DNA of 64,000 nt, taken from Omphalotus guepiniiformis. Its lineage: Eukaryota > Basidiomycota > Agaricomycetes > Agaricales > Omphalotaceae. The position numbers and the translations under genes are program-made. The stretch lies in NCBI GenBank assembly GCA_028554645.1, contig JAQOOI010000018.1:1364001-1428000 (forward strand), in the 5' to 3' direction. Every line of letters starts with the position of its first letter. Position 1 is the first letter of the stretch. This document shows positions 1-11,029 of the stretch, piece after piece. A model generated the notes under the pieces. The model was not told the DNA's origin. It was given only the letters and a program-made list of their open reading frames with translations, and made no database searches.

Positions 1-921
1 TGCTTCGCCTATGCATATACCTGGCTCTGAAGACACAATATCTCAAAACCCGAAAGACGATATTATACATCAAAACATCCGGTTGATGACTCGTGATCTT
101 CTCTATGTTGCTGAGTTATCTCAAGCGATTGCCGATGAGATATAGGACGTGTGAAGACCTCTTTCCAGACCTTGCAAGAATTTTCCGTGGTGCGGGGTCA
201 AAAAATTATAGTAACGAGATCCTACATTGGTTGTTCTGTGTCAAGAAAGTATGGACAGCTGAATTTGCGTGAGTGATTCTGCTATTCAGACAAGTGGCTG
301 CTGATATTAAACATTAAAAAGGAATATAATGAGAGATAATATGCTCGTCAACGTTGCAGGTCTACCAGGTCATTTCATGGCAATTGACATGAATATTGAA
401 CATCTCATCGGATATCTGAAGGTATGAATATATGCTATATAATTTTGAGTTTTTCTTTAGTAATGGTTGACTACTAGCAACTGTTCGAGGCGAAAAGGTA
501 TCTACTCTACTTGGGAGCATATGGGCAACGTATCAGCAGCAACGAAAGACCTGATGGAGCTAAAGCGACATGTTTCACAAAGTATGAATATGGCTTATCA
601 AAGTCGTACACACAAGACTCCGGATACCTCTGCGCTAGTCTGGAGAATTGTTCACAATCTTCGTACAATCCAGGTGCAGAAGTTTTATGCTTATAGAGAA
701 AACAATGACAAGCAGAATTCCTTCCCGAACCTACTCCAGAAAGGCCGTGATCAACTCGCATCCTCCTCCCTGATAACATTCAATAAGAAGATTAATGCAT
801 TGAAGGCTGGCGTTGCAATTCCGGAGTGCGAAGATGATATAGACGACATACCTCCAGCCTCATTTTCAAACGTAACAGGAGATGAGTCTGCAGAACCAGA
901 TATGATGAATCTCAGATCTAG
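1..921 (+). pseudogene. DUF6589-type protein, C-terminal part, frameshifted copy
   Basis: This corresponds to the last three exons of the gene at 30596-33827: exon 3 to about 268, a short exon encoding the LPGHFMAIDMNIEHLIGY stretch, and the final exon ending at TAG 919-921. Compared with the intact copy it has two single-base losses near 137-150, one extra A near 492, one substitution near 876 and one lost T near 902, so it cannot be read through. Because nearly all changes are 1-nt length changes, they may be consensus errors rather than real decay. The N-terminal two thirds lies off the window. Confidence 0.8.
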
Positions 922-3388
922 TACATGCCGTCTGTGGGTACAACTACACCTCGACGATCTCGGATTGCCTTCTCCCTTTGCATGAATTCCTCTAGATCCT
1001 CGTCGTCAATGTCGCTTTCGCCACTTTCAATTGTTTCGGCTGACTTGATGACTTTGTCGCAATCTGCAATTTGCTCTTGTTCTTGCATGCGTGCATGTTC
1101 GGCCTTCCTCGCTTTCAAGTCGGCTCGCTTTCTTGTCGCTTCTTCAGCCTTTCGTCTCTTCTCATTTGCCTTGCGTTCAACATCCGCCAGCTTCCTTTTT
1201 TGCAGCGCTTCATCCTTTTCTTGATCAAAAAGAGTGTATCACCTGAAGAACCGCCTCTCCAAACTCATCTTCCCATTCGCTGGTCTGTTTGAGGGCAGAC
1301 GCTATATGCTTACTTGAGGACCAGCTCCCTGGAGGCAGTCGTACCAAAACGTCTCAATGTCTGGCATGGAGGAGAAGTCCGTCTTCTAGCACAAGGATGA
1401 GATCATCGCCTTCATGGATTTGTTTGCGCCATGCACATAAACGTTTCGTCAACTGTTCGCGATGTGTAATTGACCGTAGCTTTGAGTATCCTCGTTTAGA
1501 CTTTTCTGTTATATCATTGTCATATCGTTTGATTTCAATAGTTTCCCTGGAAGAAAATCTTCGAGGTTGAAACCAGTGTGACGATCACAACAAAACTGAA
1601 GCTTTTCTTGACTTGAAGTGCTACAAGAGGGAACATCAGTATCGCAAAATGCAACACAGAGACATACACACCATCGGCTGCCGTATCATTTAAATATTCC
1701 GCAATGAACTTTCTAAGGCATACCGAGGTACGCGTCATTCTTACTAACGAGTATGCGGCACGATCTTGAGCACTAGACTGACTAGTGAGTGTTGCAGTAC
1801 GAGGCCGGTCAGGATCGGTGTTCGCATTGGTCGTATATTCGTCGAGGGCTGATACTGTCATTCCAAGGGTCATAGAAAAGTACACATAGGCCAACTGCTT
1901 CAGGCTTCCTTAGCGCACGACCATACTCTTGTAGGAGCTGTGATAGGCTGCCTGCTGTTCCTGTTCCGCAAACAATATCAACGTCTGGAAAATCTATACC
2001 CTAATATGTAGTCAGAATAAAGAATCAATAGGGTATAAGAACTCGACGTACAGTAGACTCTGCCGAGGTGGTGACCAGCACTCTACGCTGCTTCCAACTG
2101 TCGTGAACGCATCATGTGTACGGTTTAGGTAGGTCTCGACATTTCACTATGATAATGTCTAATGACCCCTTGCCGTCGAAACTCGGCTGGAAGACAACTG
2201 TCAAGAAACTGTGATACAGCAATTGCCGACTTCATGTTCTCGCGAAAGATGAGAACACGCGGTTGAGTAGTTGGATGGAAATTGGCAAGATCAAGAAAGC
2301 AGCTATAGTTGTTGAGATTGTCGATACTGCCAATGACACAGTGAGTTGCGTACATAGTGTTTGGTCGATTGGATGTAAGACGAAGGATAAGATGATTAGA
2401 AGCCAATAGACTTGACTGTACCATCAAGAAGACGTGCTCTGGTACAGTGGCTGAGAGAAACATCCAAGGGGACACCAGGTAGCAACACCCGGATCTCATT
2501 AAGACGACTGTAAGCAGGGCGAAACGCGGGGAGAACCATAGCGGGAAGTGCCGTATGTGTAGATGAGATGAAACTCATCGCATATCACTTCTTGGACCCG
2601 TTTGCGGAATGTGCTATGCTTATGAAAGAGATGCCCGAAACGTGTGAGCTGGCCGATTGCTGTATCAACAAAGAATTGCTCGGGAGTGACTAGAAGAAGT
2701 GTGCTCTTCCAGGAGAGGTTCGGGAGATATCGTGTATCTCATTCTGAAAGTCATTAGATGAAGAAAATCAGCTCGAGTGTTATTGTACTTACCCTCCAGA
2801 AGTTCAAAATCGTGAGATGTATCAGCGTTAATGACCTGCGTGTTTATTCCGTACAGCTGCTGAATATGAAGAGCCTAAATATCAACTTAGCTTTTCAGCA
2901 AGTATCTTGAACGTTAGTTGAACGATACATACATGCGAATCCTGAAGCCGTTTTCAAGGGTGAAATTATGAGCGTGATCCCTGTCTGACAGTCTATCATC
3001 CTATTCAGGACCGAAGCCAGAGTCTTTCCAATACCAGTCCCTGCTATCACTAATACATCGCGGCTGCCTGCTGGTGACTTCAGAGAAAAGTGCCGCTTCC
3101 AGTTGGATTTGTTTTGGACATTGTGAACCTCGAGTAAGGTGCCAGCATGTCAGGATGTAATGAAAGCACTGAAATCGGCTAGCTTCCGGAAGCTCGTCCC
3201 AGGTATTCTCGAGGAATTTGAGAGTCCAGCGCAGGCATAGCAGACACAAGAACCTCAAGATGACGAAGACTGACAGCTTTATTCAAAGATATCCAAGCTT
3301 TGATTGTTGAGATTTCATTGTAGTAATACCATTCGACGATGTCCGGGACCCAGTCGTAACCGTACTGCTGCTCAGGATATCGCGACAT
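918..3388 (-). pseudogene. RecQ-like SF2 helicase, frameshifted copy
   Basis: This is the same gene as 33824-36287, from the start MSRYPEQQ (3388) to the stop shared with the convergent DUF6589 gene (918). The helicase reading frame is interrupted by roughly twenty one-base gains or losses, for example extra bases near 1226, 1343, 1846, 2466, 2531, 2764, 2806, 2952, 3085 and 3197 and losses near 1524, 1609, 2088, 2134 and 2693. Introns and splice sites match the intact copy. The error spectrum (homopolymer length, few substitutions) is more like unpolished long-read consensus than mutational decay, so the gene may be intact in the organism. Confidence 0.8.
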
Positions 3389-3462
3389 TTTTCAGTGATG
3401 ATTGCGAAGTTGGTTGTGCATGGCAACAGTAAAAAAAAGTAGACGCTCGATTGACATACACA

Positions 3463-3645
3463 TGACCTACCCTAAACAAGAAATCTCGCCCAAGAAGGCT
3501 ATTATTCTGACGTTTCTAGATTTTCTCTCGATCGTAGCGCGAGCCCTGCCAATTCAAACTCAGATTTTACAGGTCCCTCTATCGAGGTAGGGCGAAGCAC
3601 TTGACCAAAGTCAAACCTCATAAAGAGGGGCCGGTCACAGGTCTA
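3463..3645 (+). repeat. Right terminal inverted repeat of the truncated element copy
   Basis: Matches the right TIR of the complete element (36363-36543), including the inner conserved block and the outer end AGAGGGGCCGGTCACAGG followed by TCTA. One extra T is present in the run near 3562. Confidence 0.85.
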
Positions 3646-4715
3646 GGGTACGTACATCTTCCCTATGAACATCTGGCAATGGCAATGGCACGGAAACTCA
3701 AATGGCGTATAATTTAGGATCATTCCCCAGCCCGATTATTTGTGGGCGGCAATGGTAGATGGTGGTTGGAGTAAGTTGGATATTCCGACAGCAGTAGAAC
3801 AGATCAATGTGATTTTGAGGTTGTTGACGAAGCTGGATGGGTCGTTTGTTGCTGGGACGATATAGTGGTGAATGGGAGGATGGGTCAATGGTCTAGTGGT
3901 AGTAGTAGTAGTAAAATACACGGCTCTGCTTGAAGTGGCATCGTACGTGACGCGAAAAAAATCTCTTCAGATCCGCGCATGCCCGCAGAAAAGTGTGCAG
4001 CCGGCTGCGGTATATATCCAAGGGCGAAGCTGCGTAAGTTCCTCTGATGGCTGTGGTTTCGCAGCAGAGCGATTGCGAAAACAAGCGTCGAATGTCCCGG
4101 ATGTCACGCCCGGCATATAACGTAGCCCGGTAGGTTTGAACCGCCTGAGCTCAGTGGGTTTGCTGGTACGAATGCCTTGCTCAAAAAAGCTCACAAAGTC
4201 CTCACGTCGAACCTCTGGAATCTAGAAAACAGTATGTGAATACGAGGAATTACAATGTATTAAGAACTTCAAGTTAAGGCTGACCTCAGCGCCTCATCCC
4301 TTACGATATTCGACAACCCAGTTTGCCTCGCGTCTCTAAGTTCTAACGCCCAGAATGGATAGATCCGGGATATCGCATGTTTGGAATTCATCGGAAGGCG
4401 TTGGAGGGCGTTGGGAGGAGCTGGGAGGCCGACACAGTGAGACGTGACGCAAAAAGGGATTGGGAATGAGAAGGAGCGATGAAGAGGCAAGGGCATGACA
4501 TCGGAAACGCTCTATGAGGAGCGCGTACTCGACTAGTACTCGTCAGGTTATATGTGAGGTAAAGTGTAGTGAAGAGTGGGTGTGCGGGCAAAAGATAATG
4601 GATAACGAGTGATGGCAATGAGGAGTGGGAGGGAAGGCGAAAAGACGATGTTCATAGCCGAAGACCACTACAAAATCTGGTCCGCAACAATCACCACCCA
4701 CTATTTCCATCATCG
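3646..4715. other. Intergenic stretch, no gene recognised
   Basis: About 1.07 kb between the element end and the tRNA-Val-like gene. Only short open frames occur in all directions and none has a recognisable product. An AGT trinucleotide run lies near 3896-3912, next to an isolated tRNA A-box-like string for which I find no matching 3' half. Confidence 0.6.
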
Positions 4716-4813
4716 GGTTCTCATGAGCGTAAATTGGTTATGTTTTCTGTCTCACAGAGTAAATCTTCTGCAATTCACACAGAAGGTCTCCAGTTCGATC
4801 CTGGATTGAACCA
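4716..4813 (+). tRNA. tRNA-Val(CAC)-like gene with a 21-nt intron, possibly degenerate
   Basis: The 3' half is canonical: anticodon stem TCTGT/ACAGA, loop CTCACAC after removing a 21-nt intron located one base 3' of the anticodon (4757-4777), variable loop AGGTC, and a perfect TCCAG/CTGGA T-stem around TTCGATC. The 3' acceptor strand TTGAACC is followed by A and then TTTT, a Pol III terminator. The 5' part is weaker: GGTTCTC pairs with the 3' strand at only five of seven positions, and the D-arm (AGCG...TGTT with TTGGTTA loop) is long. It is either a diverged gene or a tRNA pseudogene. A covariance-model score would decide. Confidence 0.5.
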
Positions 4814-4819
4814 TTTTGA

Positions 4820-5925
4820 CGCTCGAAGTATCCAAGCATTTGGTAGGTCTTGACCTTGACGAGTTTATCGAGTATGCGCAGACAACCCTTTTGCCTCCAG
4901 AGGGTGGATGTATCAAACGGGCGACATCGACAAAAAAAGCAAAAAGTTGACGTTTGATACGAATAGTACGGGTAGTGGTTTGATTTGAGGAGTCTATGAT
5001 AACTGCTTGAGGAATGTTGCCAATCCTACCAGCGAGGTACCTGTTCATGAAGTTCAGTAAAGAGCGGATATATGCTACATGGAATTGGAGGTTACGCACC
5101 GATGCGGCCTTTGCTGGTAGGAAATATGGAGGGGCCTGTACTTTGTGAGTGTTCCCAGGTTCATTGAGAGCAAATACTTCGACAGCAGTGGTGTCCGGGG
5201 CTAGAATAGACAAAAAGTTAGGGAAGAATGAAAAACGTGCCAGCGAATATTACATGCCCATTCATCAGTATGTACTCTTTACCCAAAGCAGATGCTACCG
5301 CAGCGTCAAGGAGAACGGTGGTAAGGTTGTATGTCGTAAACGTATATCGTGGGGACTGCAACTGGTGAAACAGCGCTTTACGAGGGAGCTCTTCAAGTAC
5401 CAATCCGAAGGTATCAATGAGGAATGTTCCCAGTCTTCTTTACATGTTTACAATGTGATATTCGTCTACGTCAGCTAAGGACTAAGGTTAGAATTAACCT
5501 CGACGAAACCGACTATGGAGTAATGAGTATCGTAAAAATGTATAGTATAATGCCAGACTTACTATAGGGTCGACCAACAAACACGTCGCGCGAAGACTTG
5601 CTCGCGGGAAAGGAAGATGATGATGAAACGACCAAAAAGTTACGATATCTTCAGACCATCGTCGTAGTTCTTTGGAAGGATCCTGTAAGTGTACTCTGAT
5701 TGTACAGTAAGGCTTTTCGATTTCGAAAATAAGGCGAGGAAAGATGGGCGACCGTGCCCGCCAACCTAAGACGCTGGTGAAGTCTTCCGTCCAATCAATG
5801 AGCTGCTTAGGACTCACCTGTTCTCGCCAGTCACCAACGCAGAACGGAGACGAGTTGGCGGGCGGTTCTGGAAGGACGCGAGTACAGCGCAGCGCCGCCG
5901 GTCTTGCCTCATATGAGAAGGCCCC
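4820..5925 (-). other. Possible unrecognised multi-exon coding remnant
   Basis: On the minus strand several frames with splice-like borders follow one another: a start near 5910 (MRQDRRRCAVLASF), a GTGAGT donor, further segments, then a stretch ending in LQSPRYTFTTYNLTTVLLDAA and, after a GTAAAG...TCTATTCTAG intron, APDTTAVEVFALNEPGNTHK. I could not build one continuous frame through 5400-5650 and do not recognise a family. The downstream end runs into the tRNA-like gene, whose antisense gives the spurious frame ending in RIELETFCVN. It could be a decayed gene, or a real gene whose exons I mis-joined. Confidence 0.25.
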
Positions 5926-6357
5926 AGGTTGAAGCTTGTAGCTTGAAGGTCAGGTTGGATCTAATATCACATCACGACGGGGCCTGTGTGTTACTCGCGT
6001 CTGCTCTCAGGAGGTTCAATGTTTAGAGCTTCGGTTCTGTTTAAAGGGATGCTGAACCCTAGTGACTAGTCGAAGTATTCACTCACCGTTAGAGTAAGTG
6101 TGAATAGAGTGTAACACTTCAGATGCGCACTAGTCAAAGTCATGAGTTTGAAGTCTCTTGCAAGCTCTCCGATCAATATTGTCTTGCCCAAGGACCAAAT
6201 ATCGCAAATTCATCGGCGAGCAAGCTCAGTGTAAGCGAGTGTATGAAGGAAGTGCATATAGGCGCCCAACAAGCTCAACAAGCGCGTCCGCATTATGTCC
6301 TCTTCATCTTCGTCCTCCCCACTTCGCGCTGATCCTATACTTCTGCTCCGATGAACA
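5926..6357. other. Upstream region of the NTF2-domain gene
   Basis: No coding signal is evident. An in-frame TGA lies two codons before the ATG at 6358, which supports that start unless an unseen upstream exon exists. Confidence 0.5.
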
Positions 6358-9300
6358 ATGAATGTTGGCGGCAGGAACATTACTCTCAATTCCAAACGCT
6401 TTCCTAAATCTACGAATGGAACAAATCTATCTGCTTCACATCTCGAGGATCGACAGCCGAATGAAGATATCAACAAGCGATGGCAGAGAGCCCCGCCTGT
6501 AGTTCTGTCTACTACGAAGAGAGGTGCCCCGTGGAGAGGATATGGAGGAGCATCAAGAGGGTGGAGAGGATCAGGACGTGGAAGAGGAAGAGGAGGAGGC
6601 CCGGGAGGTCAGCCAGGTCATTCGACTCCGAGCGTCAACGGCCTTGAACCTGGAGGTCGAGCGAAAGCATATTTTCCTTCTGGAAGACCGAATCACAGTG
6701 ACAGAGGGATCTCTCTTCACAAGCCAGATCCTGATATTTTATCCAGGCCTTCTACATCCAGATTCACCTCGAATCATCTCTCCAATCCTATAGGCAGTTC
6801 GAAGTCAGGAAATGTGTCACTATCGGCTTCTACTTCTGGTACTGGTACTAGTGCGCTTCTCAGTTCCTCTTCGCAGACGCCGCGGGGCACATCGTCAGCA
6901 AAGTCACATCAGCAGGATTCTGACGGACGAAGTATTGGAATGCAGAATCATGGTGATACCAGTACATCTACACGATCAAAACAACAGCAATCGTCCCTCT
7001 CTACAAGCGTTCGTGGTACCGAAATCAACCACTCTAATGCTTCGGGTCACAAGTTGAACTTCCTACCCGAACGTGGCGCTCATCTTAAACCGCGTAAGAG
7101 ACGAAGACTTACTCGCGACGACGGAAAGGAAGCGGCAGATGATCGTCCTGCACCTCATCATCGTGACGAGACACCTGGCCATTCGGTAGACGACATACCC
7201 CTTCCCTCTATCGTTTCTACCCTTCCAGATGCAAAAGCTAGTGTCGCACCTCCTTCAACTCCTACCACTTCCCATGAACCCGCCCCTGACGTCCCGATCA
7301 AACATGAGCAGGACGACCTTCAGGCTACAGAATACATTCCCGCTCCAAAACGCTCTGGTTCATTGTGGTACCACCCACTCCCGCTGGCATGTCGCAAGGG
7401 CCAGCCAAACTTTGTCATTGAGAGACGTAGGTGGTTCCGGCGAGAGTCGGAGATTTTGACGAAGAAAGGACTGGCGGTTGGCAGGTGTCTGTTTCGGTAC
7501 GCTTCAACGTAATTTTCATCTGTACTTGTGCCTCGGGCTAATTTAAATTTCGTGTACAGGAATGATGGGATGTCGATTGATTGGACCAGTCCGGTGTTAG
7601 TCTGGCCTGATACATTACTTCCGGTCGACCAAGTAACCGAAAAATCTGGCTCGCATCCTCCGTCTACTTCTGAGACGACGAAAGCTTCCTCAACTACTCA
7701 TTCTACGAGCACCGCTCAACCACCTACGGAACTCACGCCGTCGATGGCGGTGGCAACTGACACGAAACAACCGGGAAAGAGTGGAAAGGAATCGCTGGGC
7801 AGCCACGATCAAACGATGTGGTCCAACGAAATCATCGACCTCACTATAGATGATGATGATGAACCAAGACCTTCAAGTCTCTGGAACCAACGCGCCTCGT
7901 CATCAAAGAAGGAGAAACGGTCGTCACGCAAGAGATCTTCCTCTCGCATTGAGATCCATGACCTTTCTCCCTCGCCTCAGCCCTTACCTTCCGTCTCATA
8001 TTCCCCAGTTCAATCTGCTATGGACACTCAGGAGCAGCGGCCTTCGTCGAGATCACAAGCTAAAGCGCCTATGCGCAATCCTAGTCCACTTCTTCTGTCA
8101 CCTTCTACTCGCCAGTCGTCCTATGCACCTAAGCGGATTTCAAGTGAGGTCATTGTGGTGGAGGATGATGACGAGGAAGATAACGATAGTACATCTGTGG
8201 TCGAGGTCGTGAACGGAAAGGCAAAGACAAAGGGAGATGTCAAAACGAAAGATAGCGTCGCGTCGAACTTGACACAGATGGCCATAAACCATATATCCTC
8301 GCCGCAGCCTTTGGCCGAGGTGGCGACGGCAAAGAAAAAGGCAAAGGGAGATGTCAAAACGAAAGATGGTGTCGCGTCGAACCCTACACAAACGACCAAA
8401 CCACACCACATACCCTCACCTCAGCCTTCTGTCTTGAACCAGCGCAATGTAAATAGATTCAGAACGACACTTCTTTCCCCATCTCTAAACCCCGCGAACC
8501 TTCCAGCCTTTGATCATCGTCCAAGTACTCCTGCCGATAATGCACCACTTCGATCACCATCCCATCCGTCTGTGCCTTCTCCTAGTGATTTATCAAATGT
8601 GCTTCATTCAGCTTCGAATATACCTACGTCAAAGCCAACACTAGACCAACTGGAAAACGAAACTTTGATTCCGCCCATGGCATTCCTATCGCCTGCCGTT
8701 GGCACGGATAATGAAGGGATGGATGAGGAAGACGGATATAGCAACAACGAGCAAGTGGATGAGCTAGAGGATGATAGTGGTTTGGAAGTGGAGCATCCTG
8801 TTCCGCCGCAAGGGATAACTTTGACGAGTTTTCTGCTGGAAAACGCGAATGCTAGGTCGGAAGGTGGAAGCGACGGAAGTGCTGGTCGAGGTGCCGCAGC
8901 GAAACAGAGCCGGAAGGATTGCCAGGATCGTAGTCACAGTTCTCTGGCCGAGGGAGGGACGGGCATGTCAGACTTCACAGCTGACGCTGACGCTGCTGAG
9001 GTGGAAGGTATTATGTATGTTGAGTCTGATGAGGAAGGAATTGATACGAGAATGAGCCTGGATAATGACGCTGGGGCTGTCGTGGGCGATGAGGTGAATT
9101 GTGCCGACGGTGAGGCGGAACAGGTGAATATGACAGCGACGCGGATAAAGGAGCACGAAGATGAACGGGTTAGGATGCAGGGTCTTGCGTTACAGTTTCT
9201 CAAGCAGTGAGTTTTGATATCCTGGCGTATCGTCGTCGTTCGAGGCTTCGGTACACATTCTGACTCGGCTCATTTCTTAGATACGTTCAAAGTTTTGATC

Positions 9301-9824
9301 ATGATCGCTCTGCACTCAAGGAGGCATACGCCAAAGAAGCTATTTTTTCTTGCACCATCGTTCAACCCTCCTCTCTTGACTCAGATGCGTCTGCGTCTCT
9401 GCACGAATTTTGCCCTACATCTCCATCTTCATCCCTCTCTTCGATTTTCTCTCCTCAAGTCACTGGCCCTGTAAAAATAACTGAATACTTGCATTCTCTC
9501 AACCCAGCATACAAGTTCTTCCCGCGGAATTCCAACGCAGACCTAGACTATGATCTCCTCTACTTAGGCGATAACAACGATGGTGGTGGAGGATTGCTCC
9601 TTGGCGTTCACGGGCGAGTGGTGAAACCTCATCCTGAGGTGCAAGGTCGCGATTCTAGGGTAGCATTTGACTGGAGTATTATTTTACGACCGGTTGAGTG
9701 TGTGGAAGGGACATCGGAAGGGGAATCGTTATCGTGGCCTCTCAAAGCCGTCTCGCATCAGATGATTGTACGGGGCGCGGAGAACTTGTGGCGGCCGACT
9801 GATGTGTTTTCTTGGATGGGATGA
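6358..9824 (+). CDS. Large disordered RGG-box protein with C-terminal NTF2-like domain
   Basis: Three exons, 6358-7496, 7560-9206 and 9281-9824, give one frame of 1109 residues. The N-terminus has an Arg/Gly-rich segment (GRGRGRGG near residues 75-85), followed by about 800 low-complexity Ser/Pro/Thr-rich residues with basic patches. Two short hydrophobic-acidic motifs, EIIDLTIDDDDE and SEVIVVEDDDEED, look like SUMO-interaction motifs. The last 180 residues begin LALQFLKQYVQSFDHDRSAL and contain EAYAKEAIFSCTI, the pattern of an NTF2-like fold as found at the C-terminus of Mex67/NXF mRNA export factors. No RRM, leucine-rich repeats or UBA domain is visible, so it is not a complete Mex67. An RNA-related nuclear role is an inference. 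The ATG at 6358 is preceded by an in-frame stop. Confidence 0.8.
8219..8431 (+). repeat. Internal tandem duplication inside the NTF2-domain gene
   Basis: Two adjacent diverged units of about 100-120 bp encode KGDVKTKDSVASN...SSPQP and KGDVKTKDGVASN...PSPQP. The frame is preserved, so the duplication lengthens the disordered middle of the protein. Confidence 0.75.
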
Positions 9825-10970
9825 AAGGATTCTTATGATTTGTTGTGTAATTGGACTCGCTACTATGTAGGTATGTATATGGGTTACGATTAAGTTAATA
9901 ATTGGCACTGCAGCGACAACAGAAATGCACTTGATGGTATACATACTACTGCTATGTAGAGCTCTCCTGGCGTCATATAAATGTGAACCTTTGTCTTTGT
10001 TCTAGACTGACTGATGATATTCACAAAGCAAGAGAACTCAGAAGCGCTGAAAACAAACGGTGCGTTCGTGATAGGCAGCCGTCCATTTAGATGTGCTGGA
10101 GATAGGGCTCGGTTCCAGTCATCATCGAATCGCGGTCATCGTTTACTTTGATGATCATCCATCCGAGAGCTTTTTGAGCTTTTCCTATCAAGTGTACCGA
10201 CCCTGATCATGAAGGGGGCCGGGAATGGTGATGAGCGCTTTAAGCTCTCAGTATATCCGAGGTACTCTGGGATACTCTGTCAATATTGGGTCCTAATGTT
10301 GACCACACTGACCAGTTTTGTGTTGAAGATGAGGATATTCCTAATCCTAGAACAAGAGCAAGGACAGCATAAATTATATCCCAGTGCTGACAGTGCTGTC
10401 AATGCTGCGAGTGCGCTCCACGGTCCGGCGGAAGACTGGAAGAAGCGTGGGAAAGAAACTAACCGCAATCCTTTCCGGGCACAACCAATTTCTTTGGCTT
10501 TTCTTGGAGCCCTTTCACTCTTTTTCAGTTCAGAATCAAGAAACGCGGCGCACGAAGTATACGAAATTAACAAACGTTTCAAACCTACTGGACGTCCGCC
10601 GCCATGAGGGGTTTACTCGATGAGTAAGAATTGACTTTTCTGGGGTCACGGCTGCCAGGAAACGGCCTCCGAGATACTCGACGTGTATGTTCCGATTTTG
10701 TTGCAACGAGTTTTTGACTGAAGCGAGACTGTGGCTAGCGCTATAACGTTGAATATTGATTGTCAACGTTGATACTGAGTCAGTGATTAGTCCAGTTCCC
10801 TTTGTCTGCGGTAAATTTACAACGGTTTGGAAACTTTGGAATGTCAGGGAATTGTCCTAGTTAGCAGGCGAGTCCGCGTGTCGCCTTGTGTCGCCTCAAT
10901 GCCATCGATCAGTAAGCAATCGCAATTAACCGCGTTACTTCCATCTGACAAATGCCCTTGGCCTGCCGTC
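9825..10970. other. Intergenic stretch, no gene recognised
   Basis: About 1.15 kb between the NTF2-domain gene and the PDR transporter promoter. Open frames up to 132 codons occur but resemble nothing known and show no consistent intron structure. Confidence 0.5.
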
Positions 10971-10979
10971 TTTATAAGG
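10971..10979 (+). promoter_or_regulatory. TATA-like box of the PDR transporter gene
   Basis: TTTATAAGG lies 51-59 bp upstream of the ATG at 11030, a plausible core promoter position for a short 5' leader. Confidence 0.45.
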
Positions 10980-11029
10980 CTCGCAAATGAAAGTTCAACT
11001 TTCTCGCTCGTTCCGTCCTTAAATCACTC

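Larger units (their letters stand above)
1..3645 (+). mobile_element. Truncated (window edge) second copy of the DUF6589/helicase TIR element
   Basis: This stretch aligns from end to end with 32905-36543, the right part of the complete element, in the same orientation. It holds the C-terminal part of the DUF6589-type gene, the whole helicase region on the minus strand and the right terminal inverted repeat. The match stops at ...GGTCTA (3645); beyond it the flank here (GGGTACGTA) differs from the flank of the other copy. Differences are mostly single-base gains or losses in short homopolymers, with only a few substitutions. The left half and left target duplication lie outside the window. Confidence 0.9.

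Noticed and set aside
3878..3930. tRNA-Gly-like 5' half (A-box string TGGTCTAGTGGTAG)
   Set aside because: No matching anticodon stem or T-arm follows; the sequence runs into an AGT microsatellite.
4752..4830. Minus-strand frame ending RIELETFCVN
   Set aside because: This peptide arises commonly from the antisense of tRNA sequence and here overlies the tRNA-Val-like gene.
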